Shown here one piece after another: positions 8,239 through 17,796 of a DNA stretch of 64,000 bases (within the stretch, counting starts at the first letter, position 1; every line of letters starts with the position of its first letter). Under the pieces are notes generated by a model. The model saw only the letters and a program-made list of their open reading frames with translations, had not been told where the DNA came from and searched no databases. This DNA is from Salinisphaeraceae bacterium (GTDB lineage Bacteria > Pseudomonadota > Gammaproteobacteria > Nevskiales > Salinisphaeraceae), in assembly GCA_002683405.1 (NCBI GenBank), contig NYTH01000009.1, positions 95,695-159,694 of the forward strand, in the 5' to 3' direction. A program made the translations under genes and the position numbers.

Positions 8239-10110
8239 ATGCTGCTCAAACTCCGCGGTATCACCCTCCGCTACGGTACCCACGCCCTGCTCAACGGTGT
8301 CGACATGCAGATTGCCGCCGGCGAGCGGGTGGCGTTCGTGGGGCGCAACGGCACGGGCAAGTCCACGCTCATGCGCATCATCGCCGGTGAAATCCAGGCG
8401 GAAGACGGGCAGATCGAGAAGCGCGACGGGCTGGTGCTGGCGCGGCTGGAGCAGGCGGTGCCGGCGGGGCTGGGCGGCAGCGTGTTCCAGGTGGTGTCTG
8501 ACGGTCTGGGCGAAACCGGCCGGCTGATCGCCCGCTATCACCAGTTGATCGAGCGCATGGGCGCCGGCGAGGACGTGGGCAACGCGCTGGCCGATGCGCA
8601 GTCGGCCATGGACGCGGCCGAGGCGTGGACCGTGGATCAGCAGGTCGAGTCCACCCTCAGCCGGCTGGGCCTGGACGGCAGCGTCGTCTTCGCGAGCCTG
8701 TCCGGGGGCGCCAAGCGCCGCGTGCTGCTGGCGCGCGCGCTGGTGCGCGACCCGGATCTGCTGCTGCTCGACGAGCCCACCAACCATCTCGACATCGACG
8801 CCATTGCCCAGCTTGAGCAGCTGCTGCTCGACTGGAACGGCGCGCTGCTGTTCATCACGCATGACCGGGCATTCCTGAAGAATCTGGCCACCCGGATCAT
8901 CGAGCTGGACCGCGGCACGCTCACGTCCTGGCCGGGCGACTACGACAAGTACCTGACCGGCAAGGCCAAGGCGCTGGAAGACGAGGAGAAGGCCAACGCC
9001 CTGTTCGACAAGCGGCTGGCTCAGGAGGAAGTGTGGATTCGCCAGGGCATCAAGGCCCGGCGCACCCGCAATGAGGGTCGGGTGCGGGCGCTCAAGGCCA
9101 TGCGGGAGGAACGCCGCCAGCGGCGCGAGCTTCAGGGGCCGGCGAAGATCAACATGCAGGACCCGAGCCGCGCCGGCAAGAAAGTACTGCTGGCCGAGAA
9201 TCTGAACTTCGAATATGACGGCAAGCCCATCGTCCGCGATTTTTCCACCCTGATTCAGCGCGGCGACAAGGTGGGCATCATCGGCCCGAACGGCAGCGGC
9301 AAGACCACGCTCATCCACATGCTGCTGGGCCAGCTTGCGCCGCAGACCGGACAGGTCACGCCGGGCACCAATCTGGAAGTTGCCCATTTCGACCAGCATC
9401 GCGCGGCGCTGGATGACAACGCCACGCTGGCCGAGAACATCGGCCAGGGTCGCACCGAGGTCACCATCAACGGGCAGAGCAAGCACGTGATGTCCTACTT
9501 GCAGGACTTCCTGTTCTCGCCCGATCGCGCCCGCTCGCCGGTGAAGGTGCTGTCGGGTGGCGAGCGCAACCGCGCGCTGCTAGCGCGGCTGTTCACGAAG
9601 TCCGCCAACCTGCTGGTCATGGACGAGCCGACCAACGATCTGGATATCGAAACGCTGGAACTGCTCGAAGAACTGCTCATCGACTACAGCGGCACGCTGC
9701 TGCTGGTGTCGCACGACCGCGCCTTTCTCGACAACGTGGTCACCAGTTCGCTGGTGTTCGAGGGCAACGGCCACGTCGGTGAATACGTGGGCGGCTACAG
9801 CGACTGGCTGCGGCAGCGGCCGGCGCAAAAAGCCACAAGCCCGGCCCGCAAGGCTGCACCCACGGCGGCGAAAGCCCCGGCGGCTGCGCAGCTCAGCAGC
9901 AACGAACGCAGGGAGTTGCGTGAGCTGCCCCAGCAGATCGAACGGCTCGAACAGCAGATCAGCAAGATCCAGGCGCGCATGGGCGAGCCGGGCTTTTACG
10001 AGGGCGATCCCGCCCGGGTGAAACAGGAGACCACTCGGCTGAACAAGGCCGAATCGGAACTTGAAACCGCCTTCGAGCGCTGGGAAGCGCTTGAAGCGCG
10101 AGGCTCGTAA
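8239..10110 (+). CDS. uup: ABC-F ATPase Uup
   Basis: 623 residues from ATG 8239; upstream in-frame codons read as low-complexity sequence and are excluded. There are two ABC domains: Walker A GRNGTGKST with signature LSGGAKRR and Walker B LLLLDEPTNHLDID, then GPNGSGKTT with LSGGERNR and LVMDEPTNDLDIE. A charged inter-domain linker lies between them. A lysine/alanine-rich spacer leads to a C-terminal coiled coil (about residues 550-623), which is the Uup hallmark. There are no membrane segments, so it is a soluble ABC-F protein. Family members act on ribosomes or bind branched DNA and limit precise excision of transposons. Length matches the family (about 635 in E. coli). It is monocistronic by spacing. 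Confidence 0.92.
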   Translation: MLLKLRGITLRYGTHALLNGVDMQIAAGERVAFVGRNGTGKSTLMRIIAGEIQAEDGQIEKRDGLVLARLEQAVPAGLGGSVFQVVSDGLGETGRLIARYHQLIERMGAGEDVGNALADAQSAMDAAEAWTVDQQVESTLSRLGLDGSVVFASLSGGAKRRVLLARALVRDPDLLLLDEPTNHLDIDAIAQLEQLLLDWNGALLFITHDRAFLKNLATRIIELDRGTLTSWPGDYDKYLTGKAKALEDEEKANALFDKRLAQEEVWIRQGIKARRTRNEGRVRALKAMREERRQRRELQGPAKINMQDPSRAGKKVLLAENLNFEYDGKPIVRDFSTLIQRGDKVGIIGPNGSGKTTLIHMLLGQLAPQTGQVTPGTNLEVAHFDQHRAALDDNATLAENIGQGRTEVTINGQSKHVMSYLQDFLFSPDRARSPVKVLSGGERNRALLARLFTKSANLLVMDEPTNDLDIETLELLEELLIDYSGTLLLVSHDRAFLDNVVTSSLVFEGNGHVGEYVGGYSDWLRQRPAQKATSPARKAAPTAAKAPAAAQLSSNERRELRELPQQIERLEQQISKIQARMGEPGFYEGDPARVKQETTRLNKAESELETAFERWEALEARGS

Positions 10111-10336
10111 CGATAATTCCGGTCGGCCAGCCCGTGCCGCATCCGCCAGCCGGCATCGGGCGTAGTCAGAATGCGTCAAGCAACTGAAAACGCCGAACAA
10201 TTAATCCGTTCGGGGGCTCAAGTGGGCGGGCGCAGCGGCCGATAGGACAGAACAGGCAGCCGCGCTCTAGCGCCGGGTCGCCACTCGGGTCAGTCGGGTC
10301 AACACTGCATCGAATGCCAGGGACGGCAGGACGATC

Positions 10337-11851
10337 ATGCGGACAATCGAATACTTTCTGGTCATCTGTCTGATGCTGGCGGCGCCGCTGACTGGCGCGG
10401 CCGTGCAGGTCACCCTGGACGGCGAGCCCGGCGAGCCGCTGACCCAGGGCTACCCCTATTATTTCGACAGCAGCAACGCCCGTATCAGCGTCACGCATGA
10501 CGCCGGCGAGGCATTGCGCATTTCGGTCTACCGCAGCGCCAATGACCTGTTCTCACTGAACTTCGAGGCGCCCGCCGGGCAGCAGCTGGCCGCGACCACC
10601 TACGCGCGGGTCACCCGCCAGAGGGCCGTCAACCGCGCGGGCATGAATGTGTCGGGTAACGGCCAGTTCTGCGCGGCCTCGGCCGGCATGTTCGAGATTC
10701 TCGAACTGGAGCTGGGAGACGACAGCCAGCTCGACCGATTGGCGCTGGATTTCCGGCAGCGTTGTGCCGGCCAGGAGGAGGACCTGTTCGGCCATGTGCG
10801 GCTGAACTCGTCGCTGCCGGTGGACCGCAGCCGCCCGTTCGCGGTGGCCGGTCGCGACAAGGGCGGTTTCGAGGATGACCGCATCCTGCTCAACGGCAGC
10901 GATTCGTTTGTCCGTGATGCGCAGCTGGTGAGCTATCGCTGGCGCCAGCGGGCCGGTCCGCCGGCACGCCTGATCGGGGCGCATAAGCCTCGGGCCCGGT
11001 TCTGGCCGCGTGATTTGCCTCTGGGCGGCGCCACCTTCGAGTTCGAGCTGACCGTCACCGACAATCGCGGCCTGAAGGATCGCGACGCCGTGGCCGTGAC
11101 CGTGCCGAGCAAGAGCGACCCGCAGTTCTTCATCAGCCTGGACAGTGACTCGAGTGAGCTTATCGGGCTGGGTCGCAAATGGCGGCTGACCCCGCACGAC
11201 GGCGTGCTGTCGCTGGCTGCGAGTGATACGGGCGGTCTGGCGGTTCGCTATCGCGGCAGTCAGCCCAACGCCACCTTGAATTTCTCGCCGCCGCAGGGGG
11301 CGCGGCTGGCGCCCGCGCTGTACGACTACGCCACCGCGTTTTCTGCCGACGCGCAGCCCGGCCTGCCCGGTATCAACGTGCGCCTGGCGGGCCGACGCTG
11401 TCCGGACGCCATCGGGCGTTTCCGGCTTCTGTCGCTCGAGGATCGGGCCGGCGCACACCACCCGGATGCGGTGGCGGTGGACTTCCGGCAACGCTGTTTT
11501 CCCGGCGGCCCCGAACTGACGGGCAAGCTGCGCTACAACGCCGTGCCGCTGGAGGTGCCGGTGGCGCGGGTGAGTCCCGAGCTGGCTGCGGCGCCAGGCT
11601 CGATGGTGACGCTGGACGGCAGCGCGTCTCGCGATCTTCAGCAGGATCGGCTGTCCTACCGCTGGCGCCAGCTTTCGGGCCGGCCGGTTCAGCTGCAGCA
11701 AAACGAGGGGCCGCTGGCGCGCTTCGTCATGCCGGACTACGAGGCGGACGTGACGCCGATGGACCGCTACCTGTTCGAATTGATTGTGGAAGACGAGAAG
11801 GGCTACAAATCGGTGGCCGAAACAGAGGTCAGCCGGGTCAGCGAAACCTGA
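10337..11851 (+). CDS. Secreted protein with two tandem beta-module plus PKD-like repeats
   Basis: 504 residues with a Sec signal peptide ending near LTGAA. The mature protein is an internal duplication. Each half has a module of about 140 residues ending in a near-identical ALDFRQRCAG / AVDFRQRCFP segment and then a VRLN / LRYN strand. A PKD/REJ-like Ig domain follows (SYRWRQRAGPPARL in the first half, SYRWRQLSGRPVQL in the second). Each half keeps a pair of Cys residues, suggesting one disulphide per module. No catalytic motif was seen. It is probably a periplasmic or extracellular adhesion or carbohydrate-associated protein, but I do not recognise the module. It stands alone between uup and opgG. 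Confidence 0.75.
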   Translation: MRTIEYFLVICLMLAAPLTGAAVQVTLDGEPGEPLTQGYPYYFDSSNARISVTHDAGEALRISVYRSANDLFSLNFEAPAGQQLAATTYARVTRQRAVNRAGMNVSGNGQFCAASAGMFEILELELGDDSQLDRLALDFRQRCAGQEEDLFGHVRLNSSLPVDRSRPFAVAGRDKGGFEDDRILLNGSDSFVRDAQLVSYRWRQRAGPPARLIGAHKPRARFWPRDLPLGGATFEFELTVTDNRGLKDRDAVAVTVPSKSDPQFFISLDSDSSELIGLGRKWRLTPHDGVLSLAASDTGGLAVRYRGSQPNATLNFSPPQGARLAPALYDYATAFSADAQPGLPGINVRLAGRRCPDAIGRFRLLSLEDRAGAHHPDAVAVDFRQRCFPGGPELTGKLRYNAVPLEVPVARVSPELAAAPGSMVTLDGSASRDLQQDRLSYRWRQLSGRPVQLQQNEGPLARFVMPDYEADVTPMDRYLFELIVEDEKGYKSVAETEVSRVSET

Positions 11852-11902
11852 TTGCCGTCCATACGAGGCCGACCCTGACCGCCAATACTGCCGGTCCAAC
11901 AC

Positions 11903-11918
11903 ATTAATCGCGATTAAT
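11903..11918. promoter_or_regulatory. Perfect 16-base palindrome upstream of opgGH
   Basis: ATTAATCGCGATTAAT is an exact palindrome in an otherwise GC-rich context, about 150 bases before the opgG start. A second CGCGAT follows nearby. It is a plausible operator for the glucan operon; the binding protein is unknown. Confidence 0.4.
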
Positions 11919-12069
11919 CGCGCATTTCGTCGCGATAAACAGACAGTTTGCCCTTTCGCCGCGGCGGTGACGAAACTTGGTCTCAAACGGCGTCCTGTGC
12001 GGCGACTGGTGCATCCACCAATTGCCGGCGGGTCGCCGGGTTGAGCAAGTCACCCGCAGAGGATCTGAC

Positions 12070-13608
12070 ATGGGCAAGGACGTCCATCGCCGCCGGCAGG
12101 GCACTCTGGCCGCCGCACTTTTGCTGTTCGCCGGCGCGCTGCCGGTCCATGCCGCCGATGCTTTCGGACTGGTCGACGTGGCCGAGCGCGCCCGTGCACT
12201 CGCGGACAAGCCCTACCAGCCGCCGCCCAAGGTGCCTGCCGCCGCGGCCGACATCGAGCGGGTGCCCTGGTCGCGTATCGACTATCGCGATGAAGATGCC
12301 CTGTGGCACGACGAGGACCTGCCGTTCCAGGTGGAGTTCTTCCACCCGGGCTCGTTCTACGATTCGGCGGTCGGGATTCACGTCATCGATGAATCCGGCA
12401 TCAATCCCGTGCCTTTCTCGAAGAAGGGCTTCGTCTATCCGAACGATGCGATGCGGCAGCAGGTCCCCGAAGACGCCGGCTACGCGGGTTTCCGCGTGCA
12501 CTACCCGCTGAATACGCCCAGCAAGATGGACGAATTGGTCGTGTTTCTCGGCGCCAGCTATTTCCGCGCGCTGGGCAAGGGGCAGGCCTACGGGCTCTCG
12601 GGCCGCGGCCTGGCCATCGATACCGCCATGGACAGCGGCGAGGAATTTCCCGAATTCCGGGAGTTCTGGCTGGTCAAGCCAACGGACGATGCGCGCCACA
12701 TCACGGTCTACGCGCTGCTCGACAGCCCCAGCATCAGCGGCGCCTACAAGTTCGAGATTCATCCGGGCGAAGCCACGCTCATGAACGTGGAATCGCGGCT
12801 GTTTGCCCGCAAGCCCATCCGGAAGCTGGGGGTCGGCGCGCTGACCAGCATGTTCATGTTCGGCGAGAACTCCATGCAGAAGGGCGGCGACTGGCGCCCC
12901 GAAATGCACGATTCCGACGGCATGGTCGTGGTGGACGACAAGGGCGAATGGCTGTGGCGGCCGCTGGTCAACCCCCGCCGGCTCGCGGTCAACAGCCTGC
13001 AGGCCAACAGCCCCCAGGGCTTCGGCCTGATGCAGAAGGACCGCGAGTTCTCGCACTACCAGGACCTGCTGGACCAGTACGAGATTCGCCCGTCCGTCTG
13101 GATCACCCCCAAGGGGCAGTGGGGCGAGGGGCATGTGGAGCTGGTGCAGATTCCCTCGGACAGCGAGCAAAACGACAACGTGGTGTCCTATTGGGTGCCC
13201 GCGCGGCCGGTACGGCCCGGCGATGAGCTGTCGTTCGACTATCAGATGGCCTGGGAGATGGACCGGCGGGCCTCGCCGTCCTCCGCCCAGGTGCTCAACA
13301 CGCTGGTGGGTCGGATTCCGATGCACGAAAACCCGCCCGACGCTGCGCGCCGCATTGCGGTCGACTTCGCCGGCGGCGCGCTGGGCTCCCAGCCTGACGA
13401 CGCCCGGATCGGGCCAAAGATCACGGTGGTGGGCGAGGGCAAGGTCATGCAGTCGCGCGTTGTCCGCAATCCCCACACCAACGGCTGGCGGCTGGAGTTC
13501 GATGTGCTGCCCGGCAACGCCGGCCAGCCGCTGGAACTTCGCGCCTTCCTGGTGGACCTGGAGGGCCGCCCGCTGACGGAAACCTGGAGCTACGCCCTGA
13601 ACCAGTAG
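12070..13608 (+). CDS. opgG: Periplasmic glucan biosynthesis protein OpgG
   Basis: 512 residues from ATG 12070, preceded by AGAGGA at a good distance; a TTG at 11977 is rejected. A signal peptide runs to about PVHAADA. Family features include the N-terminal FGLVDVAERARALADKPY and the IDYRDEDALWHDEDLPFQV strand region, and length matches E. coli OpgG (511). OpgG and OpgD are periplasmic proteins needed to build and branch osmoregulated periplasmic glucans. An opgH gene starts five bases after the stop, the classical opgGH operon order, which supports OpgG over OpgD. The signal peptide has an Arg-rich n-region (HRRRQ), so some Tat resemblance is noted, but the twin-Arg consensus is poor. Confidence 0.92.
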   Translation: MGKDVHRRRQGTLAAALLLFAGALPVHAADAFGLVDVAERARALADKPYQPPPKVPAAAADIERVPWSRIDYRDEDALWHDEDLPFQVEFFHPGSFYDSAVGIHVIDESGINPVPFSKKGFVYPNDAMRQQVPEDAGYAGFRVHYPLNTPSKMDELVVFLGASYFRALGKGQAYGLSGRGLAIDTAMDSGEEFPEFREFWLVKPTDDARHITVYALLDSPSISGAYKFEIHPGEATLMNVESRLFARKPIRKLGVGALTSMFMFGENSMQKGGDWRPEMHDSDGMVVVDDKGEWLWRPLVNPRRLAVNSLQANSPQGFGLMQKDREFSHYQDLLDQYEIRPSVWITPKGQWGEGHVELVQIPSDSEQNDNVVSYWVPARPVRPGDELSFDYQMAWEMDRRASPSSAQVLNTLVGRIPMHENPPDAARRIAVDFAGGALGSQPDDARIGPKITVVGEGKVMQSRVVRNPHTNGWRLEFDVLPGNAGQPLELRAFLVDLEGRPLTETWSYALNQ

Positions 13609-13613
13609 CGCGT

Positions 13614-16085
13614 ATGGACCCGACCGACAGACCCGGGCTGGCCCGGGCGAACCAGTACATCACCGCCCTGGGGCTTGCGCCGCCCGCGGATGAACGACTC
13701 CGCACCGAGCTCCGGGCCGCCCTGCCTGAAAACGCCACCCCGGCCGAGGCCATGGCCCGGCTGCACGGCCTGATCGCCGAATACGACGACAAGGCGGACG
13801 CGGCGCAGTCGCCCGGCAGGGATGGCACGGGTATGGCGGCCGCCGCGTCGCTGTCCGGCCGCGTGGCCCTGCGCCAGCGCGGTCTGCGGGCGGCGCCAGA
13901 CGCGGCGCGGCTGACCACCATGCCTCGACTGTCGCGCCATTCCATGCGTCCGCCGCAGCCCGAGGCGAGCCTGCGCGGTCCGCTGGGCCGGGCGGAAGAT
14001 GGCTCCACGACCCGCCCCGCCGGCCGCACCACCCCTCGGCATCTGAAAACGGTCAAGTACATCCGGCAGATCGTGCTGGCGGTACTGGTCTTCGTGCCGG
14101 CCTTTGGCGCCACGGCCTACATGGCCAGCGTACTGCCGGGGCAGAGCCAGACCCTGCTCGAGGCGATCATCCTCATGCTGGCCTTCAGCCTGTTCGCCTG
14201 GATTCTCATTGGCTTCTGGTCGGCCATGGCGGGCTTTCGCGTCATGCTCCTCGGGGACCGATTCGGGCTGGATGCGGCGCGCCGCGCGGCGTTGCCGTCC
14301 ACGCTGCCGGACGACGCGCGGACGGCCATTCTGATGCCCATTTGCGAGGAGGATGTGCAGCGCACGTTCGCCGGCCTGCAGGCTACCCTCGAGTCGCTGC
14401 GCGAGACCGGCGAGGCCGGTCGATTCGAGTGCTTCATTCTGAGCGATTCGGCCGAGCCGGATACCGTGGCCGCCGAGGAGCTGGCCTGGACCCGGCTGTG
14501 CGAGGCGCTGGACGGTTTCGGCCGCATTCACTACCGACGCCGGCGCAGCCGGATCAAGCGCAAGAGCGGCAATGTGTCGGATTTCTGCCGGCGCTGGGGC
14601 AGCCAGTACCGCTACATGGTGGTGCTGGATGCCGACAGCCTCATGACCGGCGGCACGCTCGTGGAGCTGGTGCGCCTCATGGAAGCGCAGCCGGATGCGG
14701 GTTTGATTCAAACCGTCCCCATGGCGGTCAACCGCGACAGCGTACTGGCCCGGGTACAGCAGTTTGCCACCAGCGTCTACGGCCGGGTGTTCGCGGCCGG
14801 CCTGCACTACTGGAACCTGAATAACGCCACCTACTGGGGCCACAACGCGATCATCCGCGTGGCGCCGTTCCGCCGGCACTGCGCGCTGCCCCGCCTGTCC
14901 GGTCGCGGGGCTCTGGGGGGCGAGATCATGAGCCACGATTTCGTTGAAGCGGCGCTGCTGGGCCGGGCCGGCTGGGGCGTGTATGTGGCCAGCCATCTGC
15001 GCGGCAGCTACGAGGAGTTGCCGCCCACGCTGCTGGACGAGCTCAAGCGTGATCGGCGGTGGTGCCAGGGCAATCTGCAGCATGCCCGGCTGCTGTTTGC
15101 CTACCGGGTTACGGCCGCGCACCGGGCGCTGTTTGCAAACGGCGTGATGGCGTACAGCTCCGCATTGATCTGGCTGAGCATGCTGTTGCTGTCCAGCTTT
15201 GTGGCGGTTTCGGCGGCGATACGCGGGCCCGACTATTTTCCCGAGGCCGGCGCGCTGTTTCCGCAGTGGCCGGTGTGGGAACCGGTGTGGGCCATCAGCC
15301 TGTTTGCCGGGACGATGGCCGTGCTGTTCCTGCCCAAGGTGCTGGGCATGCTCCGCGTTATTCTGCTGGGCGAGTCGCGCGATTTTGGCGGCGCGGGCCG
15401 CACGGCGGGCAGCGTGCTGCTGGAAATCGTGCTGACAACGCTGCTGGCCCCCATCCGCATGCTGGCCCACGCCCAGTTCGTGAGTTTGACGCTGCTGGGC
15501 ATTCCCGTGCCCTGGGCCGGTGGCCAGCAGCGCGATGATGTGGTCATGCCCTGGGGCCGGGCGCTGCGTTTTCACGCACCCGGCATGGCCATCGCGCTGC
15601 TCTGGGGCGGGGTGACCTTCTGGTACACCCCGGGCTTCGGTGTTTGGCTGCTGCCCGTGCTGCTGCCGCTGCTGGTGGCGCCGGCGGTCACGGTGTATTC
15701 GGCCAGCCCCGAGCTGGGACGCTGGCTGCGGGCGAAGGGGCTGTGCGTGATTCCCCAGGAGCGTCGTCCGCCGGCGCTGCTGCAGCGACTGGCCGCGCTG
15801 ATGGCCTCGCCGGGTCCGCGGGCCAGCGCAATGCTGGCCGTGATCGGTCCCTACGAAAACGCGATTCACTGCGGCATGGCGCGCTCGGCAAGCCGACTGA
15901 ATCCGGCCATTCAGGCTCATCGGGACGATATTCGGAAGCGTGCATTTGACCAGGGTCTGGATGCCCTGTCAGCAAACGAGCGACAGCAGCTGCTGTCTGA
16001 TCGCAGCCAGCTGTGCCATCTGCACGAGCAGATCTGGTCGTCGCCGCGTTGGCCCGAGGCCTGGCCCCGGCCAGCCGTCGGCTGA
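13614..16085 (+). CDS. opgH: Glucan glucosyltransferase OpgH
   Basis: 823 residues, ATG five bases after opgG. Family-2 glycosyltransferase motifs are in order: DAD (D339, D341), D442 in MSHDF and RDRRW ending at W483, the membrane glucosyltransferase variant of QxxRW. Hydrophobic segments occur near residues 148-210 and in a series from about 500 to 690, consistent with a polytopic inner-membrane enzyme. It polymerises beta-1,2-linked glucose from UDP-glucose and exports the chain to the periplasm, where OpgG acts. The long Arg/Pro/Ala-rich N-terminal region (about residues 1-145) is cytoplasmic and matches the extended N-terminus of OpgH proteins. Confidence 0.93.
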   Translation: MDPTDRPGLARANQYITALGLAPPADERLRTELRAALPENATPAEAMARLHGLIAEYDDKADAAQSPGRDGTGMAAAASLSGRVALRQRGLRAAPDAARLTTMPRLSRHSMRPPQPEASLRGPLGRAEDGSTTRPAGRTTPRHLKTVKYIRQIVLAVLVFVPAFGATAYMASVLPGQSQTLLEAIILMLAFSLFAWILIGFWSAMAGFRVMLLGDRFGLDAARRAALPSTLPDDARTAILMPICEEDVQRTFAGLQATLESLRETGEAGRFECFILSDSAEPDTVAAEELAWTRLCEALDGFGRIHYRRRRSRIKRKSGNVSDFCRRWGSQYRYMVVLDADSLMTGGTLVELVRLMEAQPDAGLIQTVPMAVNRDSVLARVQQFATSVYGRVFAAGLHYWNLNNATYWGHNAIIRVAPFRRHCALPRLSGRGALGGEIMSHDFVEAALLGRAGWGVYVASHLRGSYEELPPTLLDELKRDRRWCQGNLQHARLLFAYRVTAAHRALFANGVMAYSSALIWLSMLLLSSFVAVSAAIRGPDYFPEAGALFPQWPVWEPVWAISLFAGTMAVLFLPKVLGMLRVILLGESRDFGGAGRTAGSVLLEIVLTTLLAPIRMLAHAQFVSLTLLGIPVPWAGGQQRDDVVMPWGRALRFHAPGMAIALLWGGVTFWYTPGFGVWLLPVLLPLLVAPAVTVYSASPELGRWLRAKGLCVIPQERRPPALLQRLAALMASPGPRASAMLAVIGPYENAIHCGMARSASRLNPAIQAHRDDIRKRAFDQGLDALSANERQQLLSDRSQLCHLHEQIWSSPRWPEAWPRPAVG

Positions 16086-16104
16086 CCGGGCGTCCAGACG
16101 CTGT

Positions 16105-16380
16105 TCAGCGCCCGGGGCGGGCCTCGCCGTCCTGATCGCCCTCGCGGCGCGCCGGCGATGCGCTGTCCTGCTCGCCGGCTGTCGAATCGCCCTGGCGTTT
16201 CTTGAGCATGCGCTTGACCGGAAACCAGACAATGGCAAACAGGGCCAGGAGAATCGAGCCGACAAAGCCGATGATCACGCCCAGCGTTCCGGCGCCCAGG
16301 CCGGGCCCCACGTAGGCCAGTGCACTGCCCGGCAGCATCAGCCCGGCGAGGGCAGGGAGGGTCAGAGTCAGTTTTTGCAT
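16105..16380 (-). CDS. Small exported single-span membrane protein
   Basis: 91 residues from ATG 16380, overlapping the 3' end of the arylsulfotransferase-like gene by 13 bases, so the two are translationally linked. A signal-like N-terminus ends at ALA, then YVGPGLGAGTLGVIIGF begins a Gly-rich transmembrane helix closed by PVKRMLKKR. The tail is charged and hydrophilic. I recall small YVGPG proteins near surface-polymer and sulfatase/sulfotransferase genes, but have no function for them. The operon position suggests a membrane accessory of the sulfotransferase pair. Confidence 0.75.
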   Translation of the reverse strand: MQKLTLTLPALAGLMLPGSALAYVGPGLGAGTLGVIIGFVGSILLALFAIVWFPVKRMLKKRQGDSTAGEQDSASPARREGDQDGEARPGR

Positions 16381-17681
16381 GAGGGAAACTCCTTGAAGTC
16401 GAAGTAATCGGCAGGCAGCCAGCGGGCCTCGGACAGCACGAGATTTCGCCCCGCCTCGGCCCGGTATTGGTTGAGAAACTCGAACACCACTTCGTTGTCC
16501 GGCGTGACTTCCAGAATGCGACCCTGCTGCGGCACGGTGATCAGCAGATTGCCGCCCGGCAGTAGTTGATGCCGGCCGCGAAACCAGGTCTTGGCGCCAT
16601 GCGTCTTGCCCTCGTACAGCACCTCCAGCGATTGGGCTTCGGGGCGGAAGGACACGATGCGCAGCGGCCCGCGATGCATGTCGTTGTCGAACACGGTGAT
16701 GCGGCCGTCGGGCTGCCAGTCGGCGTCGTGCTGGCGACGAGTGTGGGCCATGCGCCACCACTTGACCTTGAGGCTGTCCGGGTCGAGCACGAACACCAGG
16801 TCCAGCGCCCGCATGCTGATCAGCAGGTCGCCGGCCTCGAAATCGGGGAACGCCGCGGCCATCTTCTCGGACAGAGGCTCGATATCGTTTTCGTGAAAGG
16901 AGTCCTGCTGCCACTCGAAGTGGGTGTCGTAGTCGGTCTGGTGCAGGCCGAGAATGTCGATCCCCGGGTTGGCGTCCATGATGTCGCGCAGCGATATCTT
17001 TTTGACGATCTCGCCGGTGGCCAGGTCCAGTCGCGCCAGGAAGCGGTGTTTGGCCTTCTGGTCCGTCTTTTCGTCGTCCGGTGCGTCGGGGATGCCGTCC
17101 AGTAGGGCCCAGATGTGCTCGCCGTCCGCGTCCAGCGACATCGAGTGATGAAAATGACCGGGCGTGCCCCACTGCGGCTGGCTGCAGACATCGAAGCGCT
17201 GCAGGGACACGCCGCCGTCATAGGCGAACAGCAGCGAGCCGTCCGGCAGCACCTCCATGCCGTGCGGAAACTTGTTGGCGTCCTTGCGCGGCTGGCCCTG
17301 CCTGATGGCGTCCTCGTTCAGCCGCCACACGTGCACGGCCTCGTTGTTCTCGTCCAGCAGCAGGGCCGCGTGGGCCGGGGGATCGAAGTCGAAGGCGCCA
17401 AACAGCAGCCGGTAGCCGGGCTCGGCGCCGTCAGCCGTCAGCGCCGGCGCGTGTTCGGGCGGGAAGTAGGGGGAGTCCAGCGTCTGGAAGCGGTTGTCGT
17501 CCTCCGCTTCATAGTCCACCAGAAATCGGTCGACGCCGTCGGTGAGATCGCTCCTGATGTAGGCGATTTCGCTACGGATCGACATGACCAGCTTGTACGG
17601 CCAGATTTCCGCATGGCCGATGACAAAGCCCAGCGCCACGCAAAGCAGCGCGGCAACGTAGATTAAAGCGTATTTGACCAC
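16368..17681 (-). CDS. Arylsulfotransferase-like (ASST) beta-propeller protein
   Basis: 437 residues. An N-terminal hydrophobic helix (ALIYVAALLCVALGFVIG) anchors or exports the protein. The body has propeller-like repeats and the histidine signature FHHSMSLDADGEHIWAL, plus DNDMHRGPLRIVSF and NNLLI-type strands typical of PF14269-like arylsulfotransferases. Family enzymes move sulfuryl groups between phenolic esters using a covalent His, without PAPS. The gene lies between a PAPS-type sulfotransferase (upstream, 115-base gap) and a small membrane protein (overlapping). That context suggests sulfation of an exported molecule. Whether the catalytic His is conserved needs an alignment. Confidence 0.75.
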   Translation of the reverse strand: MVKYALIYVAALLCVALGFVIGHAEIWPYKLVMSIRSEIAYIRSDLTDGVDRFLVDYEAEDDNRFQTLDSPYFPPEHAPALTADGAEPGYRLLFGAFDFDPPAHAALLLDENNEAVHVWRLNEDAIRQGQPRKDANKFPHGMEVLPDGSLLFAYDGGVSLQRFDVCSQPQWGTPGHFHHSMSLDADGEHIWALLDGIPDAPDDEKTDQKAKHRFLARLDLATGEIVKKISLRDIMDANPGIDILGLHQTDYDTHFEWQQDSFHENDIEPLSEKMAAAFPDFEAGDLLISMRALDLVFVLDPDSLKVKWWRMAHTRRQHDADWQPDGRITVFDNDMHRGPLRIVSFRPEAQSLEVLYEGKTHGAKTWFRGRHQLLPGGNLLITVPQQGRILEVTPDNEVVFEFLNQYRAEAGRNLVLSEARWLPADYFDFKEFPSCKN

Positions 17682-17796
17682 GGCTCATTCCTTTGAACCG
17701 GTCCCCACGCGGTTTGAACATTAGCAGCTTCCCCGCCGGTCGGCGAAGCATGGGTGGGCCCGGAATAGGTTGCCCGGTTGGCGGTCGGCGCGAGCT

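Noticed and set aside
13590..15920. A 776-codon open frame on the minus strand
   Set aside because: Antisense to opgH, with no recognisable motif or ribosome site.
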